This document shows positions 1 to 7,078 of a DNA stretch of 9,552 nucleotides, piece by piece. Made by a program: the position numbers and the translations under genes. Under the pieces are notes generated by a model that saw only the letters and a list, made by a program, of their open reading frames with translations, was not told where the DNA came from and ran no database searches. The DNA lies in contig PFCY01000001.1 in NCBI GenBank assembly GCA_002763085.1, positions 1 through 9,552 on the forward strand, given 5' to 3'. The DNA comes from Candidatus Pacearchaeota archaeon CG10_big_fil_rev_8_21_14_0_10_32_14 (GTDB taxonomy: Archaea; Nanobdellota; Nanobdellia; Pacearchaeales; GW2011-AR1). The first letter of the stretch is position 1; each line of letters starts with the position of its first letter.

Positions 1-4
1 TCAT
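1..4 (-). CDS. 5' end of a gene leaving the window on the left
   Basis: Only the start codon (ATG read from 4 to 2) and one further base are inside the window, so nothing can be said about the product. The call rests on a strong ribosome binding site, GGAGGTG at 15-9 on the minus strand, six bases from GGAGG to the ATG, which is ideal spacing. No other feature explains that motif. The gene would run the same way as tRNA-Leu and the large operon. Confidence 0.5.
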
Positions 5-8
5 ATTA

Positions 9-37
9 CACCTCCTTTCTCTTCAAAGAGAAGGGAG
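9..37 (-). promoter_or_regulatory. Shine-Dalgarno inside a 12-bp hairpin
   Basis: On the minus strand CTCCCTTCTCTT (37-26) can pair with AAGAGAAAGGAG (23-12), twelve pairs with one G-U and a two-base loop, or eleven pairs with a four-base loop. The second arm contains GGAG of the ribosome binding site GGAGGTG (15-9). If transcribed, the hairpin would cover the binding site of the gene starting at 4. A TATA-like GTATAAG at 44-38 would instead place the transcript start near 15-18, leaving the hairpin mostly untranscribed, so the role is open. Confidence 0.5.
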
Positions 38-44
38 CTTATAC
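38..44 (-). promoter_or_regulatory. possible TATA box for the left-edge gene
   Basis: The minus strand reads GTATAAG after an A-rich run (AAAAAGA), similar to an archaeal TATA box preceded by an A-rich BRE. It lies about 35 bases before the start codon at 4, which would give a leader of only 10-14 bases, just enough for the ribosome binding site. This is a weak match seen by eye. Confidence 0.35.
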
Positions 45-247
45 TCTTTTTGTTAGAATTAATTTGTCACTTGCGTAGGTACTGATAATAATGCGCCAAA
101 AGAGGACTGCTCGCAAGCCCACTTTTTTCCAGCCACTCCAAAAAATTTGAATGACCAAAAAAGTGAACGTTGCTCGTCGAACCGTCGGTTCTCATCCTCA
201 AATTTTCATATCTCGCGTCAGCGAGACAGTTTTAGGAGAGGTTTTGT

Positions 248-301
248 CGAGCGACTTCACGAAGGAGTTTATAATTTATCCATTCCGAGTGGGGTCACGA
301 G
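248..301 (+). repeat. dispersed repeat, copy D (divergent)
   Basis: This copy begins CGAGCGACTTCACGAAGG, which aligns with CGAGCGATTTTGTGATAAGG at 8932, and ends GGTCACGAG, as copy C does at 916-924. The middle is AT-rich and does not align. It is followed at 305-323 by an 8-bp hairpin with a three-base loop, just as copy C is followed by a 7-bp hairpin at 927-943. Membership rests on the two ends only. Confidence 0.4.
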
Positions 302-304
302 TAA

Positions 305-323
305 GGAGAACCTTAGGTTCTCC
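305..323. repeat. perfect 8-bp hairpin
   Basis: GGAGAACC, loop TTA, GGTTCTCC. It directly follows repeat copy D. It is not followed by a T-run on either strand, so it is not a standard terminator. Confidence 0.6.
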
Positions 324-393
324 AGCCATACAATCAAACTTGATTCAATCTCAAAGGAAGATTAAGCGAAGGAAACCTTTGGTGTCCTCGCAA

Positions 394-477
394 TGCGGAA
401 AAGAGGATTCGAACCTCTGTAAGCACTAAGCTACTAGAGCCTAAATCTAGCCCATTTGACCACTCTGGCATTCCCGC
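394..477 (-). tRNA. tRNA-Leu (anticodon TAG)
   Basis: Class II tRNA that reads CUA leucine codons. Read on the minus strand, the acceptor GCGGGAA (477-471) pairs with TTTCCGC (401-395), with A as discriminator at 394. The anticodon stem is CTAGA/TCTAG (450-446 and 438-434) around the loop TTTAGGC, which puts TAG at 443-441. A long variable arm with an AGC/GCT stem marks the leucine type. The T arm is AGAGG TTCGAAT CCTCT (418-402). No CCA is encoded and no intron is seen. It is the only complete one of three related sequences here; partial copies of its 5' part lie at 592-687 and 730-744. No good TATA box sits at the usual distance; the nearest candidate is at 568-559. Confidence 0.93.
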
Positions 478-480
478 TGA

Positions 481-540
481 GCAGATTCACGAAGAACAAA
501 CTTGTTTAATCAATAACAAGTGGGTCTGCGAACCTGTGAT
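481..540. repeat. palindromic spacer, possibly a divergent repeat copy
   Basis: ACTTGTT (500-506) and AACAAGT (515-521) form a 7-bp inverted repeat, framed by GCAGA (481-485) and TCTGC (525-529). The text GATTCACGAAG (484-494) resembles the start of copy D, and the end GTGGGTCTGCGAACCTGTGA (520-539) resembles the end of copy A. It lies just upstream of tRNA-Leu, where its promoter would be expected. Repeat membership is only a suggestion. Confidence 0.3.
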
Positions 541-558
541 TATGAATTGTATTATTCT

Positions 559-568
559 GTATATAATG
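559..568 (-). promoter_or_regulatory. possible TATA box for tRNA-Leu
   Basis: The minus strand reads CATTATATAC, a good TATA-like sequence. A start about 26 bases on, near 537, would give tRNA-Leu a leader of about 60 bases that RNase P would remove. The distance is unusual, and AT-rich surroundings make chance matches common. Confidence 0.35.
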
Positions 569-591
569 TTTTTTATTTTAATTTAAATTGA

Positions 592-687
592 ACCTAAATC
601 TAGCCCTGTTTGACCCGAACAATTTCGTGATAAGGGTGTAAGGCGAAGGGAGGTGGGCGAGATTGTGAATCACTCTGGCATTCCCGC
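592..687 (-). pseudogene. tRNA-Leu 5'-half copy, interrupted by a repeat
   Basis: On the minus strand 687-671 reads GCGGGAATGCCAGAGTG, identical to the first 17 bases of the intact tRNA-Leu. After about 55 foreign bases the tRNA sequence resumes (from about 615) and runs through CTAGATTTAGG to 593. The match ends in the anticodon loop at about position 37/38, the usual place for tRNA introns and for split-tRNA joints; after it the sequence is AT-rich and no 3' half follows. The insert falls in the D-loop. A TATA-like box lies upstream at 724-716. With the insert it cannot fold as a tRNA. It is probably a decayed duplicate; an attachment-site remnant or a split-tRNA half are alternatives. Confidence 0.75.
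616..671 (+). repeat. dispersed repeat, copy A, inside a tRNA-Leu fragment
   Basis: The segment replaces nothing: the tRNA sequence on both sides is continuous without it. It shares GTGATAAGGGTGTAAG (627-642) and AGGTGGGCGAG (651-661) exactly with copy B (8943-8958 and 8967-8977), with the same 8-base spacing between the two blocks. Its ends can pair: ACAATTTCG (619-627) with CGAGATTGT (658-666), nine pairs with one G-U. It is visibly more G-rich than the surroundings. Confidence 0.75.
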
Positions 688-715
688 ATGTTTTGAAAAT
701 GCTAGACGAGCTTAA

Positions 716-724
716 GGATATAAG
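716..724 (-). promoter_or_regulatory. TATA-like box before the interrupted tRNA-Leu copy
   Basis: The minus strand reads CTTATATCC. A start about 26 bases on falls near 694, seven bases before the 5' end of the broken tRNA-Leu copy at 687. This may be the promoter that copy once used. Confidence 0.35.
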
Positions 725-729
725 CGACA

Positions 730-744
730 TCTGGCATTCCCGCT
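730..744 (-). pseudogene. third tRNA-Leu 5'-end fragment
   Basis: TCTGGCATTCCCGCT on the plus strand is identical to 464-478, the first 14 bases of tRNA-Leu plus one flanking base. Nothing more of the tRNA follows. Including the flanking base suggests the copy arose by duplication of the locus rather than by chance. Confidence 0.6.
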
Positions 745-872
745 AAGGTCTTGATTAATTATCCAAAAATCTATGCTATAAAAAGGTTTAGAATTATACT
801 GTCCTGTTGAAAAAGTTAAAATTTTTTTGTTAGACAAAAGTTTTGGAAATTCAGTTCTTCAATAAGGGCGGG

Positions 873-924
873 TGAGTGACTTCGTGTTAAGGGGTAAGGA
901 ATAGGTGGTGGTCGAGGTCACGAG
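873..924 (+). repeat. dispersed repeat, copy C
   Basis: It begins TGAGTGACTTCGTGTTAAGG, aligned with the starts of copies A and B, continues through GGTAAGG and AGGTGGTGGTCGAG in the same order, and ends GGTCACGAG, as copy D does. A 7-bp hairpin follows at 927-943. It lies about 80 bases beyond the end of the giant gene. Confidence 0.55.
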
Positions 925-926
925 TT

Positions 927-943
927 TTCGTCTGAAAGACGAA
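927..943. repeat. 7-bp hairpin after repeat copy C
   Basis: TTCGTCT, loop GAA, AGACGAA. It has the same place and shape relative to copy C as the 305-323 hairpin has to copy D. Confidence 0.55.
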
Positions 944-964
944 GTAAGGTGGGAATAACTAACA

Positions 965-985
965 CAAAAAACAAAAATTAAAAAG
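965..985 (-). terminator. T-run terminator of the large operon
   Basis: Nineteen bases after the stop codon of the giant gene the minus strand carries three T-runs in a row: TTTTT (984-980), TTTTT (977-973) and TTTTTT (971-966). Such U-tracts without a GC-rich stem are the usual signal for archaeal RNA polymerase. Confidence 0.65.
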
Positions 986-1003
986 ATTTTCAACAGAGCA
1001 AAA

Positions 1004-4000
1004 TTATGCATTAACACTATTAGATGTGTCAGCATTCAAACTAATGGGGAGTGATCGAGTATAACTTCCAATTTGTTTTCCATCTTTATCTAAACAATAA
1101 ACTTGTGCATAATACTTATTATTCTTAAGATCATTTATAGGAAATTCAATAATTTGCTTTTCAGTTGTTTCAATTTTTTTGTCATTTGCTCCCCCAATTA
1201 GTTCATATCTAATTGAAGAACAATCATGTTTAACAGTAAGAATAAGATTATCTGCATTTTTGTTTAAAACAGCAGACTCAATAATATTCTTTTTCTCAAC
1301 AGTCTCAGCTTTTTTCGTTTCAGTAGTTTTCACCGCACTTTGAACTTCTGCCATATTCGAACGCTCAGCTAGATTAAATATACTTGCAAACTTCACAATA
1401 AAATTATCATTAAGAGAGTTATATTGATCTTGAGTTATCATCCCACAGGCAAGAAGTTTTTTGATTAAATCAGATTGTTGTGTTACCAGAACTTTACTTG
1501 CATCTTTTATTGTAAGAACCTGCGCCTTCACACTTTCACATTCTATACTCGTTGGCTTAGTCGAAGAAATCTCTTCTTTAACTTCATATGTAATTTGTTT
1601 TGGCGGATCAATTGTTGAAAGTCTATTTCTTATAGCGGAATAATCAACTATCGCTTTATTCCTATATGCTCTCGCTCTAAGTAAAATCAAATACGCTTTC
1701 TGATCACTGTACACAACATTACCTAAATTTGCATTAATCTCTTTTATAGTTTGATCATCTGTCAGTTCTCCAGTTTCAATCTTATCTATCAAAGTCTTAA
1801 CTTCAAGTCTATCCATGCTACCATTTTGGCCTTCAAGCAAACTCAAATAATTACTGCTTACACTATCAAGTGCATTTTCTTCTAAATATTTTATATCAAT
1901 ATTTTCTTTTATACTTCTACTATCAACCCAGCATTTTACTTTACCAATACTACCGTCGCAATTTCCAACAGCTTGCCATCTTGCTGCTTCAGTTCCAGCC
2001 CCAGCATCATTATAATTTCCGGGATTATCCGTCGAACAAACTCTAACTATTCCATAATTATATAATTGAGGATTGATAGTATCAGTAACTCCAGCTTGTA
2101 AATTAGGATTTGCAAGAGAATAAACACTCGGACTTCCACTTACACATTCACTTTCCGATTCAATTCCAGTCTGTGACGCTTGCTCAGATAAATATTTATT
2201 TTGTAAATAATCAAGAGCAAATGATGTCGAAACTTTTCCAAAACCACATTCTTCTTGCGCGTTCACACTCACACAAAGTTCTTTATATCCAGCAGTTTGT
2301 ATAAATTCAATTGTATCAGATTTATATCCTCCCCTCTCAATAAAACCAGACGCAACAACAAACCTTCCAGGCGTTTCATAATAAGAAATTCCTGGAGCCG
2401 ACTTCATATAAACTGTAAAGTAAGTCCCAACATCTTTTCCAGCGAAGATATGATAAAACACTTTATACTGAGATGTCGCAGGAACCGTCGCTGAAGTGTA
2501 AGGGATTTCATCAAACCACGCATGATACTGCACAGGCGAATCAGGTTCAATCATATTTTCAATTATATCTGGATATCTTACTGAAACAAAACTCTTGCAA
2601 ACAGCGCTTCCAACTTCATCCGTACTTCTGACTTTGAAAGCATTATATGAATTTTCTGCATAACTTTGCGTAAAATAAGTTACAGAACTTTCTGCATTAT
2701 CCCAAGCTGACTTAACTCCTAGATATTCTCCACCGCCTCTGCTACCTTCTCCAAGCAAACTTCCCACAATTTTAGGAATTCCTATTTTAGCAATAGGCGT
2801 AGCCTGCCTCCAGAAAAAATCACAGAGATAAATGCTATTTATCTCGTCGCAAATTCCAGTCTGCCTTCCTGTTTTAAGACTTTCTTGTAAACAATCATAA
2901 TAATTTTGATAAACAGATTGTAATCCCTGAACACCAGCGTTAACTCCGCTTAAACAAATTGGAACTAAAATTCCTTCTTTATAATTTGGAAGACATAGAG
3001 CAATACTTCCAGCTATTCCAGATTGGATTACATTAGGTACATGATAATTCCCGCCTAAATCACATCTTGACGACGGACAAATAACAGGATCACAAACATT
3101 GAACATAAGTTGACAATCTTTTGGCGACATAAAATCTTGACATTGTACTTGAGGAATATTTATTGCTGGCTCACCGACAGCGATAGTCTTTCCATTTATA
3201 CTAATACTTTTCAAATTTGGATTGCTATGCCTTTGATTAGACGCCGATTCAATTGCCCTTATCGCTGAACCTACAAGTCTATTCGCTTCGCCGTCAGGCA
3301 ATCCCAAAACCTCACCATAAGTGCTCGTTGCTCCGATATTGATCTGTTGACAATGATCGTCCCCATATCCCGTATCAAATTCTTCAAGTCCATTACCTCC
3401 AACATTACAAAGCCAAAAACTCGAAACTCTTCCAGAATCATCAAACGAAGCGATATTTCCAAATGCAGCGATGGTCTGTTTAGTTGCAGCATACCATCCG
3501 CGATTTACATCGAATGGAACAACCGCAGGGAAACCTTTGTATGGTTCAGATTCATAAAATTTCGCCTCAGGTTTTTTGTAAGGATTGTTGTAAGTATTTT
3601 CATCATATTTTGTAAATCCTTTAAAATGAGTTTTTAGAGAAGTTGAAGTTATACCCGATTTTTCATCTAAGGGACTTACAGAAATCTTACCCGCGTTAAC
3701 ACTATCGAGTTTGTAAACATTACTTATAGAATAATCACTTCCCCCTTGCTGATTAAGTAGTACAAGATATTTTTCATTGTTATAAGTTATAGGTTCAAAA
3801 TTATATTTCTTTTTTGCATCAAGTCCAGTAGCTCCAATAATATTTTCTCCGCTTACAGTTTCTCCACTATAAATTCCTTTAATAGAATTCTTAGTTCCAT
3901 AAGAATGAACATTGACTTTCTCAAAACCATTATTTGAAAATTGTCCTTTAAGAGAATCTGCAGCAACTAAATCACTTGTTGTCTTTTGAATATTATTTGC

Positions 4001-7000
4001 AGTATCATAAAGTCTCTGCTTAGCAATATTTTCAAGTCTCGATCCGCTCACTTCTCCCGAATTTATCAATCGACAATACAACTGAATATCTCGTGCCTGT
4101 TCAACATAAAATCCGCCTTTCTTCTCAAAATCTGGTGTTAAAGTATTTTTTAAAGTTGAAGTATCGATTTTTCTATTTGAATTTGCAGGATCGACAATTG
4201 AATCACCGCATCCTTCAACATCTTTCCTGACCTCTGGTAAATAATTTTTTAGATATTCCTCCTGATTATAATACTGATTACCTAAAACACTGCCTCCAGT
4301 AGCTCCTTTTGCTGCCTTTATCTCCTGATTTTGTTCATTCATAAATTTATTCAACGTTTCAGTATCGCTGTCAATAGCATCAGCATTCTTCCTAAAACAA
4401 TCATCTAGACTTGCATAACTTCCAGTTCCTTCAGCAATTTGTTGTTTGCAATATTCTGTCCACCCGCCCTGGCTTCTCATCACTGCTTGTCTCGCTATTT
4501 GTTTTCCACCAAGATTTGACAATAGATTCTTTGTAATCAAAATTCCACCCGTCGCTAAACAAGCTGCTTTATTCACCTTGACAACTTTACCAAGCCCATC
4601 CGAGATTTTATTGAGTTTATCGAGAGTCTTATTTACCTCTTTCATTCTTTCAGATGTTTTTTGCGGAGACAACTCTATGGCTCGCTTTTCAATTCCAATA
4701 TTAAATGTAAAATTTGCTTCGCTTCTTATATTTTCAAGTTTAGGAGTTATTCTGACATAAGCAACTTTCTTAACGTTAGTTTTAGTGACAGTAAATGTAT
4801 AATTTCCTATTGTTTGGTAAATTCCCCTCGGTATTGTTATTCTTCGCGATGTTTGTCTTGATGCGCCACTTGGAATTATATCTCCACCAATATAATCAAT
4901 ATCAACACTCACCTCATCAACGTATCGCAGAATTATTTTATTACTGGTTTTATCTGACTTTCCAATTTCTCTATATTCATCTTTTCCTAAAGTATATGAG
5001 GTGATTTTATTTGTACTGCTATCTCTAACTGAAATTTCAGCGCTAAATTCATCAAGGCTTGGTCTTCTCGATCCTAAGAAAGTAATAACATGACTTCGCC
5101 CGCCCACAATTATCGCTCTTGTTTCTTGCTCGCTGTAAAAATCAGATTCATCAATTAATATATTTATATCTGCATTATCTCCAGAATTCTTGAACCGGTC
5201 TCTTAAATCATTAAGCAACTCTTTGCTTCGTAAAACCTGTCCAGTCTGACTTGCAAGTTCAGACGCTTCTTTTAACGCAAGCTCTCCATAAGATTGTGAT
5301 CCAGTATATTCCGGCACAACTTTTTCATAAGCATAATCTCCAGCTAATCTATTGTAATCATTCATAGAATTATCAAAATTAGTTTTAAATCTAGAATTAG
5401 AATCACTGATCTGAGCATCCTCTGTAAAACCAGAAAAGTCTTCATTGATTCCTTCAGATAATTTTTCAAATATCACATCTGTCTTAGACCCTAAAGTGAT
5501 TTTATTTCCTATATCAACTCTAAGATTATTATTTCCATATAAAAAAGAATTGTATCCCGAATAAGTGCTCTGATATCTGCTATAAGAAGAATATGTAGTC
5601 GACGAATCAAAAAGAACTGATTGTTTTCCGGTTTGTATATTTGTATCAACACCCGCAATATAATATCTATTGTTCCCTTCAGAGATTGGCAAAACATCTC
5701 CAACCCTATATGAATTTGAGACCCCGCCGACATTCAAAACGATTCCTGGACTTTTCCTGAAATCAAAATACTTTATTCCAGCGTCATTAGTAGTACACTG
5801 AACTTGAACAAATTCAAACAATCCATTTTTTTCTACGACATTGACTCTGCATTTATCATCTAAAAATCTCTGACCAGAAACTAAATCAATGTAATCTTCA
5901 TCTATTCTCATTCTCGCAGTTGTATCTGGAATCGATATCTTTGTTAATTGTATATCAGCTTTAGCTAGACAATAAAATCCAGGAAGCCGAACTTCTTTTG
6001 AAGTCTGACCGACAGTTAAAGCAATCGTATCAACTTTATGAGTTTGATCTGACATTAAAGAGATTACAGCCCTATCGACATCAACAGCATCTGCCCTCAA
6101 AAATCCCTTGCCTTTCCAAAAACTATAAGTCCTATAATCTTCATTCCATTTTTCATTATCAATTTCAGGCAAAGCAAATTCAACCGCACCGATTCCAAAA
6201 GCATTCTTAATATCATATCTTAAAACAGCAGTTAAATTTCCTGAAACAGTATCTGGCATTGACTTTTCATTTAGTTGTTGTTTTAAAACAATGACTGCAT
6301 AACCAACATTATTCATTATAGGAGAATTGAGTAATGTTCCGGACTGACTACTAAAACCCCCATAAGTTCCTATCGACATTACTGTCTGCCTTAATGCAGC
6401 TCTTGCAGGATGAAATCCAACTCCAATAATATTATCATTTTTATCTCTTCGCGTAAACTCCATAGAATAAATCGCATCTATGTCTATCAACGGATTTAAT
6501 TTAGTTGCAGCAAGCTGGCAAAATACAGGAACATTTTGAGATTCAAGCAAATCGCTTCTTACAACACTCGGTGAACATCCAAAAGGAACGACTTGAATCA
6601 AAAAGTCTTGTCCACCTCGACATTGACTTTCATTAAATGTAGAATACAAATCAATATTTTGACCTGATAAGTATGTTTGTGAGGGAAATGGTTGATAATA
6701 TCTTCCATACCCATAAGAAGTCGAAGGATAAGCTCCATATGAAGATGTCGGATAACTGCTTGAATAAGAATTGTAGTATTGACTTCTCATATTGTTTGCA
6801 CCGCTAGCTCCATAAGCAGAATAAACTCCAGATGTTGAACCATAACCCCCGCTTCCAGAATAATAATTATTTCCATAGTTAGAATCATAATTATAACTTG
6901 GATTTCCGTATAGTCCTGTGTTGTAGTTACTTCCCATCCCTGGTGGATATTGTTGTGAATTTGAAATTGAATATGTATTATAATTAGAACTAGTAAACTG

Positions 7001-7078
7001 TGGAGAAACAATCGGAGTAAAAACTAATAAAAATCCAATAAATATTATTTCAAAAAATAAAAAATTTATATCTCTCAT
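1004..7078 (-). CDS. giant secreted or anchored DPANN-type surface protein
   Basis: No characterised family is recognised. From memory, similar very large cysteine-containing proteins recur in Woesearchaeota and related DPANN; this was not searched. Order in the 2024 residues: signal peptide or anchor (about 6-25); a region rich in Tyr, Ser, Gly and Asn (27-140, about 24 Tyr, almost no charge); beta-rich domains (about 150-480); a short second Tyr/Ser stretch (about 490-515); a helical, TPR-like region (about 570-635); beta-rich segments; a helical region (about 805-925) with Cys; a Cys cluster near 1310-1345 containing CDPVICPSSRCDLGG; then IYLCDFFWRQ near 1420 and RGGGEYLG near 1450; further beta-rich and helical regions; and a C-terminal fibronectin-like sandwich with two Cys (about 1940-2024). 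There is no C-terminal membrane helix and no catalytic motif. The ATG overlaps the stop of the gene before it (ATGA) and opens a clean signal sequence, which supports this start. Likely a structural or adhesive surface protein. Confidence 0.85.
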   Translation of the reverse strand: MRDINFLFFEIIFIGFLLVFTPIVSPQFTSSNYNTYSISNSQQYPPGMGSNYNTGLYGNPSYNYDSNYGNNYYSGSGGYGSTSGVYSAYGASGANNMRSQYYNSYSSSYPTSSYGAYPSTSYGYGRYYQPFPSQTYLSGQNIDLYSTFNESQCRGGQDFLIQVVPFGCSPSVVRSDLLESQNVPVFCQLAATKLNPLIDIDAIYSMEFTRRDKNDNIIGVGFHPARAALRQTVMSIGTYGGFSSQSGTLLNSPIMNNVGYAVIVLKQQLNEKSMPDTVSGNLTAVLRYDIKNAFGIGAVEFALPEIDNEKWNEDYRTYSFWKGKGFLRADAVDVDRAVISLMSDQTHKVDTIALTVGQTSKEVRLPGFYCLAKADIQLTKISIPDTTARMRIDEDYIDLVSGQRFLDDKCRVNVVEKNGLFEFVQVQCTTNDAGIKYFDFRKSPGIVLNVGGVSNSYRVGDVLPISEGNNRYYIAGVDTNIQTGKQSVLFDSSTTYSSYSRYQSTYSGYNSFLYGNNNLRVDIGNKITLGSKTDVIFEKLSEGINEDFSGFTEDAQISDSNSRFKTNFDNSMNDYNRLAGDYAYEKVVPEYTGSQSYGELALKEASELASQTGQVLRSKELLNDLRDRFKNSGDNADINILIDESDFYSEQETRAIIVGGRSHVITFLGSRRPSLDEFSAEISVRDSSTNKITSYTLGKDEYREIGKSDKTSNKIILRYVDEVSVDIDYIGGDIIPSGASRQTSRRITIPRGIYQTIGNYTFTVTKTNVKKVAYVRITPKLENIRSEANFTFNIGIEKRAIELSPQKTSERMKEVNKTLDKLNKISDGLGKVVKVNKAACLATGGILITKNLLSNLGGKQIARQAVMRSQGGWTEYCKQQIAEGTGSYASLDDCFRKNADAIDSDTETLNKFMNEQNQEIKAAKGATGGSVLGNQYYNQEEYLKNYLPEVRKDVEGCGDSIVDPANSNRKIDTSTLKNTLTPDFEKKGGFYVEQARDIQLYCRLINSGEVSGSRLENIAKQRLYDTANNIQKTTSDLVAADSLKGQFSNNGFEKVNVHSYGTKNSIKGIYSGETVSGENIIGATGLDAKKKYNFEPITYNNEKYLVLLNQQGGSDYSISNVYKLDSVNAGKISVSPLDEKSGITSTSLKTHFKGFTKYDENTYNNPYKKPEAKFYESEPYKGFPAVVPFDVNRGWYAATKQTIAAFGNIASFDDSGRVSSFWLCNVGGNGLEEFDTGYGDDHCQQINIGATSTYGEVLGLPDGEANRLVGSAIRAIESASNQRHSNPNLKSISINGKTIAVGEPAINIPQVQCQDFMSPKDCQLMFNVCDPVICPSSRCDLGGNYHVPNVIQSGIAGSIALCLPNYKEGILVPICLSGVNAGVQGLQSVYQNYYDCLQESLKTGRQTGICDEINSIYLCDFFWRQATPIAKIGIPKIVGSLLGEGSRGGGEYLGVKSAWDNAESSVTYFTQSYAENSYNAFKVRSTDEVGSAVCKSFVSVRYPDIIENMIEPDSPVQYHAWFDEIPYTSATVPATSQYKVFYHIFAGKDVGTYFTVYMKSAPGISYYETPGRFVVASGFIERGGYKSDTIEFIQTAGYKELCVSVNAQEECGFGKVSTSFALDYLQNKYLSEQASQTGIESESECVSGSPSVYSLANPNLQAGVTDTINPQLYNYGIVRVCSTDNPGNYNDAGAGTEAARWQAVGNCDGSIGKVKCWVDSRSIKENIDIKYLEENALDSVSSNYLSLLEGQNGSMDRLEVKTLIDKIETGELTDDQTIKEINANLGNVVYSDQKAYLILLRARAYRNKAIVDYSAIRNRLSTIDPPKQITYEVKEEISSTKPTSIECESVKAQVLTIKDASKVLVTQQSDLIKKLLACGMITQDQYNSLNDNFIVKFASIFNLAERSNMAEVQSAVKTTETKKAETVEKKNIIESAVLNKNADNLILTVKHDCSSIRYELIGGANDKKIETTEKQIIEFPINDLKNNKYYAQVYCLDKDGKQIGSYTRSLPISLNADTSNSVNA

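Larger units (their letters stand above)
60..345. other. non-coding region dense in inverted repeats
   Basis: I see no supportable gene here; two overlapping open frames (147-365 and 151-429) have no family likeness, and the second runs into the antisense of tRNA-Leu. The stretch holds a series of perfect inverted repeats: CTTGCG 70-75 with 112-117; CACTTTTTT 120-128 with 157-165; GAACC 179-183 with 187-191; TCTCGC 211-216 with 221-226; GTCG 246-249 with 252-255; GGAGAACC 305-312 with 316-323; AATCAA 332-337 with 340-345. It may be a structured RNA or an accumulation of repeat copies; the sequence does not decide. Confidence 0.5.
745..1003. other. intergenic stretch without a gene
   Basis: It contains a strong TATA-like sequence on the plus strand (TATAAAAAGG, 777-786) with a run of seven T at 822-828, but no reading frame between or after them. 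It also holds repeat copy C with its hairpin and, at the right end, the T-run terminator of the large operon. Confidence 0.5.

Noticed and set aside
147..429. Two overlapping plus-strand open frames of 72 and 92 codons.
   Set aside because: They cross hairpins and repeat copy D, the longer one runs into the antisense of tRNA-Leu, and neither resembles a protein family or has a clear ribosome binding site.
592..687. A second functional tRNA-Leu with an intron in the D-loop.
   Set aside because: The insert matches the dispersed repeat rather than an archaeal tRNA intron, and the 3' half of the tRNA is missing.
777..828. A small plus-strand transcript from TATAAAAAGG to the run of seven T.
   Set aside because: It would be only about 25 bases long, with no reading frame or structure, so the motifs are probably chance in AT-rich DNA.
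248..924. A CRISPR array made of the short repeats.
   Set aside because: The copies are diverged, unevenly spaced and interrupted by tRNA sequence, and no cas gene is present.
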